DNA of 47,443 nucleotides from contig WYBW01000064.1 in NCBI GenBank assembly GCA_011525685.1, forward strand, positions 1-47,443. The letters run 5' to 3'. Each line of letters starts with the position of its first letter. Position 1 is the stretch's first letter. This DNA comes from Verrucomicrobiia bacterium. Its GTDB lineage: Bacteria > Verrucomicrobiota > Verrucomicrobiia > Limisphaerales > JADLHS01. The position numbers and the translations under genes were made by a program. Positions 25,702 through 34,077 of this stretch are shown here, in pieces. The notes beneath the pieces were generated by a model. That model saw only the letters and a program-made list of their open reading frames with translations. It had not been told where the DNA came from and searched no databases.

Positions 25702-27042
25702 GTGAAAGCACCAGTTCTGCCGGCCACAACTCACATCCCGCGACAGTACTCCGGTCCTTCGGCGGCCGAAGTGCTGGCGCAACGCCAACAGTTCCTCAAC
25801 CCCGCCATCTTCCTTTACTACAAGCAACCGCTGATGCTCGTGGAAGGCTGGATGCAATACGTGTGGGACGAGACAGGCAAACGCTATCTCGATGGTTTCG
25901 GCGGCATCGTGACGGTGAGCGTGGGGCATTGTCACCCGGAGGTGGTCGCCGCGACGAACCGGCAGAATGAAACCCTCCAACACTCCACCACCATCTACCT
26001 GCACCCGAACGTGGGCGCGTACGCGCAACAACTGGCGTCCAAGATGCCGGGCGAACTCAAGGTGTGTTACTTCGTCAATTCCGGATCGGAGGCCAACGAT
26101 CTGGCGATGCTCATGGCGCGCGCCGCCACCGGCAATTACGACGTCATCGCGTTGCGCAACGCCTATCACGGAGGCAATGCCTCGGGCATGGCTTTGACGG
26201 CGCACAGCACGTGGAAATACAACGTGCCGCACAGCTTCGGGGTTCATCACGCCCTCGCACCCTATCCCTATCGTGGCCCGTACGGTTACGACGACCCGGA
26301 CGCCGGCCGAAAGTACGCCGAAGACGTGAAGAGTCTCATTGACCACGCCACGCCGGGCCGGGTGGCGGCGTTCATCGCCGAGTCCATCCAGGGCGTGGGC
26401 GGCGTGGTGGAGTTTTCGCCAGGTTACCTTCAGCACGCCTACGAACACACTCGGGCGGCGGGCGGGGTTTGCATCGCGGACGAGGTGCAAACGGGCTTTG
26501 GCCGCACCGGCACGCATTACTGGGGCTTTGAAACGCAGGGCGTTATTCCCGACATCGTCACGATGGCCAAGGGAATCGGAAACGGCTGTCCACTCGCCGC
26601 CGTGGTAACAACGCCGCGAATCGCCCGTTCGCTGGTGGGCAAAATCCATTTCAACACTTTCGGCGGCAACCCGGTGGTGGCCGCGGCGGGCCGGGCGGTG
26701 CTCGAAGTGATCGAGCGGGAGAAATTGCAGGACAACGCCCGCCAACTGGGCGCGCACCTCAAGCGCGGCTTGGAGCGGTTGAAGTCGAGGCATCCGATCA
26801 TCGGCGACGTGCGCGGGCAGGGTTTGATGCTTGGAGTGGAACTCGTGAAGGACCGCGCGACCAAAGAACCGGCCGGAGAGGCTTGTGCGGAAGTGCTCGA
26901 ACGCGCCCGGGCCCTGGGCCTGCTGCTGGGCAAGGGCGGCTTGTGGGGGCAAACCCTCCGGTTCGCTCCGCCAATGTGCCTGAACCGGGCGGATTCGGAC
27001 TTCGCGCTCGAAGTCTTGGATCAGGCGTTCAGTGGATTATGA
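25702..27042 (+). CDS. Class III aminotransferase, AGXT2-like (3-aminoisobutyrate/alanine-glyoxylate type)
   Basis: 446 aa from GTG 25702. PLP-dependent fold type I, class III. VNSGSEANDLAMLMARA and IADEVQTGFGR are the cofactor-site motifs, with Schiff-base Lys290 in TMAKGIGNG. The resemblance to eukaryotic mitochondrial AGXT2 is unusually close: GIVTVSVGHCHP, HFNTFGGNP-like NTFGGNP, GDVRGQGLMLG. AGXT2 transfers the amino group of D-3-aminoisobutyrate, beta-alanine or alanine to glyoxylate or pyruvate. Together with mmsA this would give 3-aminoisobutyrate to methylmalonate semialdehyde to propionyl-CoA, the end of reductive thymine degradation. Other class III substrates cannot be excluded from sequence alone. 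Confidence 0.88.
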   Translation: MKAPVLPATTHIPRQYSGPSAAEVLAQRQQFLNPAIFLYYKQPLMLVEGWMQYVWDETGKRYLDGFGGIVTVSVGHCHPEVVAATNRQNETLQHSTTIYLHPNVGAYAQQLASKMPGELKVCYFVNSGSEANDLAMLMARAATGNYDVIALRNAYHGGNASGMALTAHSTWKYNVPHSFGVHHALAPYPYRGPYGYDDPDAGRKYAEDVKSLIDHATPGRVAAFIAESIQGVGGVVEFSPGYLQHAYEHTRAAGGVCIADEVQTGFGRTGTHYWGFETQGVIPDIVTMAKGIGNGCPLAAVVTTPRIARSLVGKIHFNTFGGNPVVAAAGRAVLEVIEREKLQDNARQLGAHLKRGLERLKSRHPIIGDVRGQGLMLGVELVKDRATKEPAGEACAEVLERARALGLLLGKGGLWGQTLRFAPPMCLNRADSDFALEVLDQAFSGL

Positions 27043-27064
27043 TGGCCAGGTTGAGCGCCACGAC

Positions 27065-27115
27065 GTAACGCCGACTTTCCAGTCGGCGCCGCGCCGGTTG
27101 GAAAACCGGCGTTAC
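27065..27115. repeat. Cloverleaf-like family C repeat
   Basis: The outer stem GTAACG (27065-27070) / CGTTAC (27110-27115) encloses two perfect 6-bp hairpins, CCGACT/TTCC/AGTCGG (27071-27086) and CCGGTT/GGAA/AACCGG (27093-27108), a three-way junction. The two halves are inverted copies of one another in design (head GTAACGCCG, loop TTCC), as in BIME pairs. It lies 22 bp after the aminotransferase stop. Confidence 0.85.
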
Positions 27116-27217
27116 CCGCACGACCCAGTGTGGGAGTACGTGGGGACGGCCAAAAAGGAGTTCGCCTACGACGGGCCGGGGCCGTTGCGGGTGCGCAAGC
27201 GGGTGGAGCGCCGCTGA
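27116..27217 (+). other. Short open tail, possible gene remnant
   Basis: Downstream of the cloverleaf repeat an open frame encodes about 33 residues with protein-like composition (DPVWEYVGTAKKEFAYDG, then a basic tail), ending at the TGA at 27215-27217. There is no start codon of its own outside the repeat and no recognised family. It may be the end of a gene disrupted by the repeat insertion, or chance coding. Confidence 0.2.
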
Positions 27218-27236
27218 AACAGGCGACCCACCGTTG

Positions 27237-28481
27237 TTACTCGGATACTTCCTCGACCAGCGCCGCCGCTTTGCGGGCGCCCTTGCCGGCCTTGATTTCG
27301 GGCACAAGCAGGACGGTGCCGATCAGAATCAACCCGGCGCAAATCCAACCCACCAGGTGCAGCGGTAGGCCGGCAATGAGGTGGAACGCCACCAGAGGCG
27401 CGGCCACGCCGCGCACGCCGGTGAAAAACGTGTGGACGCTCATGTAATCCGCCACGCGCCCCGGCGGAGCGAATTTGGTGACCCACAAGCTCCAGGCCAG
27501 GTCGGCCCCGGAGTTGGCCAGGCCGAAGAGCACCGCGGCCAGCACCAGCCACGGCATGGTGCCGCCCACGAAAAAGGAAATGGCGCCGAGCGCAAAACCC
27601 AGATTGAGCGTGATGCGCAGGACGAAGAAGTTCATCCGGTCGAACAACCAACCCCAAACCGGATTGACCAGCAGGCGGGCCAGGTTGGGAATCACCCCGA
27701 TCAGCAACGCGATGTCGGCCGCGGTCAGCGGATGGCCGTTGAGGGTCACGCCGTGTTCGGGATTGGCCAGGTACTCGACGCGCAAGGGTAGCATCATCAA
27801 GGTGGCAAATCCCAGAAACATCCAGGACACGAGCGTGATGCGAAACACTCGATCGTCGCGGGCATAGCGCAGGGCCCGGAACGGGTGCGTGCCGCTCAGC
27901 ACCTCGAGCGGACGCGAGGGAACCCGCGCGAGGCAGAACGCCGCCGCCGCGAATGCCGCGGCAAACACCAGCAGCAGCCAGCGATAATAACTGAGGTGCG
28001 CGGACAACGCGCGCCCGGCCAGGTCGCTGAACACCGCCGCCGTGGCGATGCGGATCATGAACGCGCGCGAAAAGAGCTTGCCCCGCTGCCAGGCCGGGTA
28101 GTTTTCCTGGTAGATTTGCGTCAGCAAAGGAATCGCCGCCGAGGAAGCGGTCATGGCCAGCACAGACCCCAGAACGTAAACCGGCAGGAACGGCAACAAC
28201 GCCATGACCAGGAAGCACACCGCCCCGAACATCGCCAACCGCGAGGCGGACTGTGCCACGGGCCAGCCCAGCGCCGCGACGCGGGTCACCACGAGCGGGG
28301 CCAGGATCAGCCCGAGACTGCCCCCGGCGGCCACCAGCGCCTTGGCCCAGGCGCCGGACTCAAACCACCGCACGGCGATGAGCAGGAGAAACGTGGCGCC
28401 CGCGCTCTCCAGAATCCCCGCCGAGACCGCCCGCCACAGTTCGGAGCGGTAGGTCAGGGCGGTGCGATGGGCATCGGACAT
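27237..28481 (-). CDS. MFS transporter
   Basis: 414 aa from ATG 28481. Twelve hydrophobic segments are readable along the chain, with a central cytoplasmic loop around RVPSRPLEVLSGTHPFRALRYARDDR dividing two six-helix halves, as in the major facilitator superfamily. The C-terminal basic tail (EIKAGKGARKAA) is cytoplasmic. The substrate cannot be told from sequence, and there is no adjacent biosynthetic or resistance gene. It follows the REC-kinase gene at 28845 on the same strand but is separated from it by 363 bp of repeats, so it is probably a separate transcript. Confidence 0.85.
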   Translation of the reverse strand: MSDAHRTALTYRSELWRAVSAGILESAGATFLLLIAVRWFESGAWAKALVAAGGSLGLILAPLVVTRVAALGWPVAQSASRLAMFGAVCFLVMALLPFLPVYVLGSVLAMTASSAAIPLLTQIYQENYPAWQRGKLFSRAFMIRIATAAVFSDLAGRALSAHLSYYRWLLLVFAAAFAAAAFCLARVPSRPLEVLSGTHPFRALRYARDDRVFRITLVSWMFLGFATLMMLPLRVEYLANPEHGVTLNGHPLTAADIALLIGVIPNLARLLVNPVWGWLFDRMNFFVLRITLNLGFALGAISFFVGGTMPWLVLAAVLFGLANSGADLAWSLWVTKFAPPGRVADYMSVHTFFTGVRGVAAPLVAFHLIAGLPLHLVGWICAGLILIGTVLLVPEIKAGKGARKAAALVEEVSE

Positions 28482-28844
28482 TGGTGCAGACTAGGCGTGC
28501 CCTTGGCCACGAGCAAAAAAGATTTGGCATGGAAATGTTGGCGGGGTGACTTGGTTTCTTGCAAGTCTGCGGCTCTTCGCTGTCTTCGGTGGAATGAAAC
28601 CAAAGCGGGGAGCAACGCGGAGCGTACAGCGGGTCTCCCTCTCCCAGCGGGAGAGGGGCAGGGTGAGGGAGAGCGCGTGGAAAACCCGGGGCGCAGGAAC
28701 TCATCTCGGCCCGCCACGATGGATGCGAAGACTCTCCCTCACCCTTTTTCCCTCTCCCGCTGGGAGAGGGAGACTGTTGCCAAGACTCCGGATCATTCAC
28801 CTGCGCTCTCGCAATCCCATTCCACCGAAAGCAGCGAGGAGCCG
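28482..28844. repeat. Inverted pair of family A units (BIME-like)
   Basis: No gene in 363 bp. An inverted unit at about 28574-28680 carries CCCTCTCCC/AGC/GGGAGAGGG (28637-28657) followed by GGGTGAGGGAGAG. A direct unit at 28719-28850 carries TCCCTCTCCC/GCT/GGGAGAGGGA (28749-28771) preceded by CTCTCCCTCACCC. Their outer ends are also inverted (TTTCGGTGGAATG against CATTCCACCGAAA). The direct unit runs to the 3' end of the REC-kinase gene. Confidence 0.85.
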
Positions 28845-30122
28845 CTATCGGATCAAATGGGCGGCGGGGAGATAGACCGTGAAGACCGTGCCTTCGCCAA
28901 CGCGGGTGCGGAGGTGCAACGCTCCGCCATTTTCCTTCACGAGCCGTTGCACGATGTTCAATCCGAGGCCCGTTCCCTGGCGCGCGTCCTTGGTGGTGAA
29001 ATAGGGTTGGAAAATCTTGGGCAAAATCTCGGGAGGAATACCCGGACCGTTGTCGCGGACCGAAAGCCGGACAAGCGGGGCGTGGTTTTGAAAATTCTCG
29101 ACGTTGAGGAGGCGGGTTTCCGGGCCGTCCTTGAAGGCAGTGAGTTCCAGCGGTTCATGGAGCACCTCGCCATCAATGTCCACCTGATGGCTTTGGCCGG
29201 AGCATTGGAACGCGTTGACAGTGAGGTTGAGGAGAATCTGGATCAGGTCCGTGCCGTTGATCTTCACGCCGGTGTCCCTGGCCAGCGGATGAATGTGAAA
29301 CTGGTTGTTGAGCAGGCTGGGATGGACGCGGATCAGATGGCCCAGGTCGGCCAGGAGTTGATTGACCCCCACCCGCGCGCCTTCACTGGGTTGTTTGCGC
29401 AGGAAGCCGAGATAACGGCGCGAAATCTCGATGCAATTGGTGACCTGCCGGGTGATCACCCGCAGCCGGTCCTTGACGAATTCCAGGTCCTCGGTCTCCA
29501 GCCGCGAGGCGTTGCCGATGCGTTCGGTCATGAGCTGGATGAAACCCGAAATGACCGTCAGCGGCCCGTTGATGTCGTGGATGATGCTGGCGTAAATGGT
29601 GCCGCGGTCCCGGGCCATCTGTTCCTCGATCTTCTGGTGCTGCAGCTCGAGCATGAGCTGCTGCAACTTTTCGGCGTTGTCGTGAATCTCGCTTTCGAGG
29701 GTGCGCCGCTGCATGGCGCCGGCCACGGCGGCACGCATCGAGCCGATGTCGAAGGGTTTGTTGATGTAGTCGCAGGCCCGCAGCCGGAGCGCCTGACGGA
29801 TCGTGTCGGTGGTCTCAAACGCCGTCATCATCACGACCTCGATGGCGGGGTCCACGTATTTCAATCGTTCCAGCACTTCGATGCCGGACATGCCCTTCAT
29901 GCGAATATCACACACCGCCACATCAATCCGGTGCTGCTGCGCCAGTTGGATGGCGGTGGCGCCGTCCTCCGCCGTCAACAAGTCGTATTCGTCCTTGAAG
30001 AGCACGCGCAGCGACTGGCGCGGACCTTCTTCGTCGTCCACAATGAGCAACCTTCGCTTGGGCTTGCGCGGCGGGGACGGTTCGCTGATGACCTGCGGTT
30101 CGTCGAGAATGGTGGCAGACAT
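28845..30122 (-). CDS. Receiver domain fused N-terminally to a histidine kinase (PhcR/PhcQ-like)
   Basis: 425 aa from ATG 30122 (MSATILDEPQ); in-frame starts at 30131 and 30155 are alternatives. A receiver domain occupies residues about 25-140 with the full acidic pocket: IVDDEE, phospho-acceptor Asp72 in CDIRMKG, MMTAF and INKPF. A short coiled coil follows, then a HisKA-type box IIHDINGPL with His182, N-box ILLNLTVNAF, VRDNGPGIP and GTGLGLN, so both receiver and kinase look active. It has no membrane segment or DNA-binding domain. A receiver-first, kinase-last order is the PhcR type of Ralstonia. The position downstream of the methyltransferase and membrane kinase supports a role in the same signalling chain. 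A 246-bp spacer with a family B repeat separates it from the gene at 30369. Confidence 0.85.
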   Translation of the reverse strand: MSATILDEPQVISEPSPPRKPKRRLLIVDDEEGPRQSLRVLFKDEYDLLTAEDGATAIQLAQQHRIDVAVCDIRMKGMSGIEVLERLKYVDPAIEVVMMTAFETTDTIRQALRLRACDYINKPFDIGSMRAAVAGAMQRRTLESEIHDNAEKLQQLMLELQHQKIEEQMARDRGTIYASIIHDINGPLTVISGFIQLMTERIGNASRLETEDLEFVKDRLRVITRQVTNCIEISRRYLGFLRKQPSEGARVGVNQLLADLGHLIRVHPSLLNNQFHIHPLARDTGVKINGTDLIQILLNLTVNAFQCSGQSHQVDIDGEVLHEPLELTAFKDGPETRLLNVENFQNHAPLVRLSVRDNGPGIPPEILPKIFQPYFTTKDARQGTGLGLNIVQRLVKENGGALHLRTRVGEGTVFTVYLPAAHLIR

Positions 30123-30236
30123 ATTCGGCATTAACAGGGCCGGATAACCGGCCATGGTTCAAGATTATCCACTGACTTTACGGAGTCACACGGTAGCAAA
30201 AGCCCTTGTGCTCTCAAGCGGAAATCCGAGTTGGGC

Positions 30237-30330
30237 GCCGCAGAGGCGGCGTGCCAACCGCCAAGTGCGGCGGGCGACTGGTAAGCCGCCCTTCCAGCGG
30301 ACCAGCGGACTTGTGAAGAACGGAGCTGCG
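30237..30330. repeat. Family B inverted repeat, copy 3 (inverted orientation)
   Basis: Arms around GGCGGCGTGCCA (30245-30256) and TGGTAAGCCGCC (about 30279-30290) pair with two or three mismatches. The AGTCCG leader found 5' of the other copies appears here inverted, as CGGACTTG (30307-30314), on the right side. It lies in the 246-bp spacer between two receiver-kinase genes. Confidence 0.7.
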
Positions 30331-30368
30331 CCCTGGCTTCTCTGAGGTGGGCAAGGCTCGCCCCCGTC

Positions 30369-32411
30369 TCAGGCGTCCAACGTCTGCGTCGGGTCCAGCG
30401 GCAGGGAAATGCGCACCACACCCGAATGCCCGGATTTCGGGGGCACGATTTCGAGTTTGCCGTGGTGCGTTTCGATGATTTTGCGGCTCACGGCCAGCCC
30501 GAGGCCCAGGCCCACGTTGCGGGTGGTGAAAAACGGGGCGGCGGCCTTTTGCATCGCTTCCGGGGTGAAGCCGCTGCCGTTATCCTGCACCTCGATGCGC
30601 AGACCGGGCGGTTCATCGCCGCCGGTTTCAGCCCGCAAACGGACGCCGACCTTCGGATCAGTGGGATTGGCTTGCAGGGCGTTGATGAGCACCTCGGTGA
30701 AAGCGTGTTTGAGCGCGGCACGATCCCCGGTGACGAACACCGGTTTGCCCCCGTTCTCGCACTTGAGCTGCGCGGTCTTGACCGGCTGATACTTCCGGGC
30801 CTCCTGATAGGCTTCTTCAATCAGTGTGGAAAGCGGAATGGCCTCGTGGGAAGTCATCGTGTCCCGGGCCAGAAAGCGCATTTGGTTGATCAGGCGGGTG
30901 ACGCGCTTGACGCCGTCGGCCAGGGCCGCGTCGAGCGAGGCGCGGAATTCGGCGTCCCGGTATTTCTCGGCGAGCAACTGCTGATGCGTCGAGAGCGGTA
31001 CCATGGCATTGCCGACCTCGTGCGCCAGACGGTCGGCCATGGTCTTGACCAGGCGCAGGTTGGCGGCCTCGACTTCCAGCCGGCGCAACTGTTCGCTCTG
31101 GGTCAGGTCCTCGATGACGAGCAACGCCGAGCCCGGCGTGGCGGCGTTCTGCCTTTGGAACGGCACGACCGTAATGTTGTAAATCGTGCCGGGCGAGTTT
31201 TCCGGCTCGTATTTGAAGGGCACCACCGCCGCCCCGGTGCGCAACACCTGATAGACCTTCGAGGCAATGAGTTGGGGCAGGTCGGTGAATTCCATCTCAC
31301 CGCTGGTGCGCGAGGCGACGCCGAAGTATTTGCGCGCCATTTTGTTCGCGTGGAGGACCTGGAGGTCCCGGCTCACCACGACGCAGCCGCTGCTCAGTTC
31401 CCGAAGCACGCCCGCCATCATTTCGTGGTTGCCGGCCAATTGATCGTGCAGCCAGATGTTGCGAATGGCCAGACCCACCTGTTCGAGCAGGTGGAAGATC
31501 AGTTCAAGTTCGGTATTGACCAGCGGTTCACCCGTCACACGGCCGTCAAACAACGCCACGCCGATCAACGTTTCGCGGTCCAGGATGGGAACGGCGACCT
31601 GCGCGCCCAGCAACTCGAATTCCTTGTGCGTTTCGACATCCCCCTGAGCTTCCTCGCTGGTGCGGCGCAGGATGCGCCCCAGCCGGAAGAGCTGGCCGCC
31701 AATGCCGGCGTCGAACGAAAGCTCGAAGTGTTCAAGCAGCCCGGGCGAGAGGCCGATGGCGCACGCGGCCCGCAGGCGGCGGCTTTCCTCGCCCGCCGCG
31801 AGGCCGTCGAATGCCCCGTAAGGCTGACGAAGAAAAATGGCCGCGCGATTGATGCTCAGAATCTCCCGCAACAGCAGCAGGAACTGCTTGAGCAACGCTT
31901 CCGCGTTCAGAGAGTGCGTGAGGATGGATGAAAAATTACGGAGCACGCCCAAGGTTTGCGAGGCGGGGCTGGGGAGGGCGCCCGGCCCGGCGGCGGGGCT
32001 CTTTTGGGTTTCACGTGATGGCGAAGCCGAAGTTGGAAGCGGCCGGTCCTTGGGCGCGGCAAACAAGCGGTCCAGCAGGGCCGTGAACATCCGCAGTCGC
32101 AGTGGCTTGGTGAGCACATGGCTGACCCCCTGTAAATAAGCCTCTTCCTCCCACTCGGGCTGCCGCGCGCCAGCAAACACAATGATCGGGCACTTGGGTT
32201 CGCGACGCCGGATGCGCTCCAGCAACCAGACGGCCTGCACGCCGGTTAACTCAACATCCAAAATGCAGACACTGACCAGTCCGTGCGCCAGCAACGGTTC
32301 AGCTTCCTCCACACTGGCCCGATGGATGGTCCGGTATTGCTCCGGGTTGAGACCCGTCCGGAGCGCTTCCGCCAGTTCGGGGTGGGGCGCCAACACAAGC
32401 AGGTTTTTCAT
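30369..32411 (-). CDS. Degenerate receiver-GAF-PAS histidine kinase
   Basis: 680 aa from ATG 32411. Residues about 4-118 fold like a receiver and keep Asp52 (ILDVELTG) and Lys (LTKPLR), but the acidic pair after strand 1 is replaced (LAPHPEL) and the Thr position reads FAGA, so phosphorylation is doubtful. A Pro/Ser linker leads to a GAF domain (about 150-320, LLREILSINRAAIFLRQ), then a PAS domain (about 330-445) and a HisKA-like box with His464 (ADRLAHEVGNAM). The ATPase domain is complete: VLINALQANP, VQDNGSGF, GLGLGLAVS. It is cytoplasmic, without transmembrane segments. It would sense a small ligand through GAF/PAS and signal as a kinase, with the pseudo-receiver as an input or docking module. 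It is the third kinase protein downstream of the methyltransferase. Confidence 0.85.
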   Translation of the reverse strand: MKNLLVLAPHPELAEALRTGLNPEQYRTIHRASVEEAEPLLAHGLVSVCILDVELTGVQAVWLLERIRRREPKCPIIVFAGARQPEWEEEAYLQGVSHVLTKPLRLRMFTALLDRLFAAPKDRPLPTSASPSRETQKSPAAGPGALPSPASQTLGVLRNFSSILTHSLNAEALLKQFLLLLREILSINRAAIFLRQPYGAFDGLAAGEESRRLRAACAIGLSPGLLEHFELSFDAGIGGQLFRLGRILRRTSEEAQGDVETHKEFELLGAQVAVPILDRETLIGVALFDGRVTGEPLVNTELELIFHLLEQVGLAIRNIWLHDQLAGNHEMMAGVLRELSSGCVVVSRDLQVLHANKMARKYFGVASRTSGEMEFTDLPQLIASKVYQVLRTGAAVVPFKYEPENSPGTIYNITVVPFQRQNAATPGSALLVIEDLTQSEQLRRLEVEAANLRLVKTMADRLAHEVGNAMVPLSTHQQLLAEKYRDAEFRASLDAALADGVKRVTRLINQMRFLARDTMTSHEAIPLSTLIEEAYQEARKYQPVKTAQLKCENGGKPVFVTGDRAALKHAFTEVLINALQANPTDPKVGVRLRAETGGDEPPGLRIEVQDNGSGFTPEAMQKAAAPFFTTRNVGLGLGLAVSRKIIETHHGKLEIVPPKSGHSGVVRISLPLDPTQTLDA

Positions 32412-32790
32412 CGGGTGTTGTGGTTGGCGTGTCGCGGTCAGGGTTTTCGGTCAAGAACCGGGCATCCCGGCGGGCAGGCTCTCGATTCGGTGGCGTTCCG
32501 CCCCATGCCGGCAGTCTGATTAGTGTGTTCCGCCTTAGGCTGCCGCTTCCCCATGATTTTCACTGACGATACATAAGCCATACGATTGCCCACGGGTCAA
32601 TCCATTCTTGATTGCCTGCCCGTATTACAGCGCAAGCGACCAATCCTCTCAACCAGTGATTCACCGGATTCCGCCACCGTAACCTTCCCGGAACTCGCCC
32701 GGGAGAAGACCCGGGAGGCACTCCGGACGCGGGATTCCAGTGGCGGCCCTTGCCGCAAACGCGGTGACTTGGACGGGTGAGGCGGACGGC
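32412..32790. other. 379-bp spacer between kinase genes
   Basis: No gene is supported here. A repeated CCCGGG pair around AGAAGA near 32698-32716 can form a 6-bp stem, but no T run follows on either strand, so I do not call a terminator. The stretch must contain the promoter for the gene at 32411 (minus strand) unless transcription reads through from 34077. No dispersed repeat of families A-C was seen. Confidence 0.4.
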
Positions 32791-34077
32791 CTATTCGGAG
32801 GCGGCCAGTTTCTCCCAGAGGGCGTCGTTGAGAAGCGATTTCTGAAGCAAGCCCACGTTGCTTTCCAGAGCCGTGCGGTCCGGATGCACCGGCATTCTCA
32901 AGGTGAAAGTCGTGCCCTGTCCTTCCTGGCTTTTCGCCTCAATCTTGCCGCCATGGTGATACACGATAAAGAAGCACGCCATGAGGTGAATTCCGTATTC
33001 AGCCGGAGTATCACTCCGCAGCACGAAGGGATCAAAGAGCACCCGCACCGCCTCGGGCGAAAGACCCGGGCCGTTGTCACTCAACTGAATCTGCACCTCC
33101 GGTTTGGCGCTTCCATCCACCAGAGTCGCCGAAAGGGCCACCTTGCTGCCCACCGGCAGGCTCGCCAGTTCATCCCGAAGCAGCAGTTCAAACAAGCGGT
33201 AAAACTTCGGCTTGTCCACGTGAAGCTCCGGCAGGGTGTCGGGGACCTGGTTCTCGAACTGGATCTGTTTCGCCGCGAACTGGGCCTGCAACGAGTCGGC
33301 GACGCTGTCCACGACCTCGCGCAACTTGACTTGATCGGCGAACTGGAACGAAGGGTGTTCCGAAGCGACCCACAGGTCCTTGAGCAGGTTGTTGATTTTC
33401 TCAATCTGCCCTTGGACGTTGTGATAGTAATCCTTCCAAAAGTCCGGATTCCGCAGTCCGTCCAGGTCCACCTTCTCCTCGGCCATCTTGGCGGGTGCCA
33501 GGTCGAGGAAGGTTTTGACGGCCACCAGCGCGTTGCGGATGTGATGGCTCAAGCCCGCCGCCAGCAGGCCGAGGCTGACCAGCCGGTCGGCGATCATCAG
33601 GTTGCGCAGGACGGACATCTTCTCGCGCAGCAACTGATCGCGCTCCCGCTGGAGCAGGAAAAACTCGAGCGCCTGTTTGAGCGTCTGCTGGAGCTGCTCC
33701 GGCTCCCAAGGCTTGGTGACGTAGCGATAAATCGCCCCCGTGTTGACCGCGGCAATGGCCGCGTCCATGTCCGAGTAGGCCGTCGCCAGGATGCGAATGA
33801 TGCGGGGCTCGAGTTGGTGGGCGCGTTCCAGCAGCCACACGCCCTTTTCGCCGGGCATCCGCTGGTCGGTCATCAACACTCCGATTTCGTGCCGGTGCTC
33901 CTCGAGCAGCTTGAGGCCATCCTGGGCATTGGCCGCCGTGAAAATGCGGAAGTCGTCCTGGAACGCGCGCGAAAACCCTTTCAAAGACTTTTCTTCGTCG
34001 TCCACGTAGAGGACCGCGAACTGCCGGTAATTGTATGGCGATTCCATATCGGAGGCGGAATGGGTGTTTATTGTCAC
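32791..34077 (-). CDS. Receiver-HisKA hybrid with degenerate ATPase domain (PhcR/PhcQ-like)
   Basis: 428 aa from GTG 34077, which overlaps the upstream stop in a GTGA; ATG 34047 is an alternative. The receiver at about 20-135 is intact: YVDDEE, Asp71 in MTDQRMPG, ATAYSD, VTKPW. The His box reads LSHHIRNALVAVKTF, with His178 and a second His where HisKA has Glu. The ATPase part is degenerate: the N-box Asn is missing (LFELLLRDELASL) and the G2 region reads YGIHLMACFF instead of GTGLGL, though SDNGPGL remains. ATP binding is therefore doubtful, and the protein may act as a receiver plus phosphotransfer or dimerisation module rather than a kinase. Tight coupling to the membrane kinase gene suggests the two are partners. 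Confidence 0.85.
   Translation of the reverse strand: MTINTHSASDMESPYNYRQFAVLYVDDEEKSLKGFSRAFQDDFRIFTAANAQDGLKLLEEHRHEIGVLMTDQRMPGEKGVWLLERAHQLEPRIIRILATAYSDMDAAIAAVNTGAIYRYVTKPWEPEQLQQTLKQALEFFLLQRERDQLLREKMSVLRNLMIADRLVSLGLLAAGLSHHIRNALVAVKTFLDLAPAKMAEEKVDLDGLRNPDFWKDYYHNVQGQIEKINNLLKDLWVASEHPSFQFADQVKLREVVDSVADSLQAQFAAKQIQFENQVPDTLPELHVDKPKFYRLFELLLRDELASLPVGSKVALSATLVDGSAKPEVQIQLSDNGPGLSPEAVRVLFDPFVLRSDTPAEYGIHLMACFFIVYHHGGKIEAKSQEGQGTTFTLRMPVHPDRTALESNVGLLQKSLLNDALWEKLAASE

Noticed and set aside
32698..32716. CCCGGG pair as a terminator after the receiver hybrid
   Set aside because: CCCGGG is self-complementary so pairing is ambiguous, and no T run follows.
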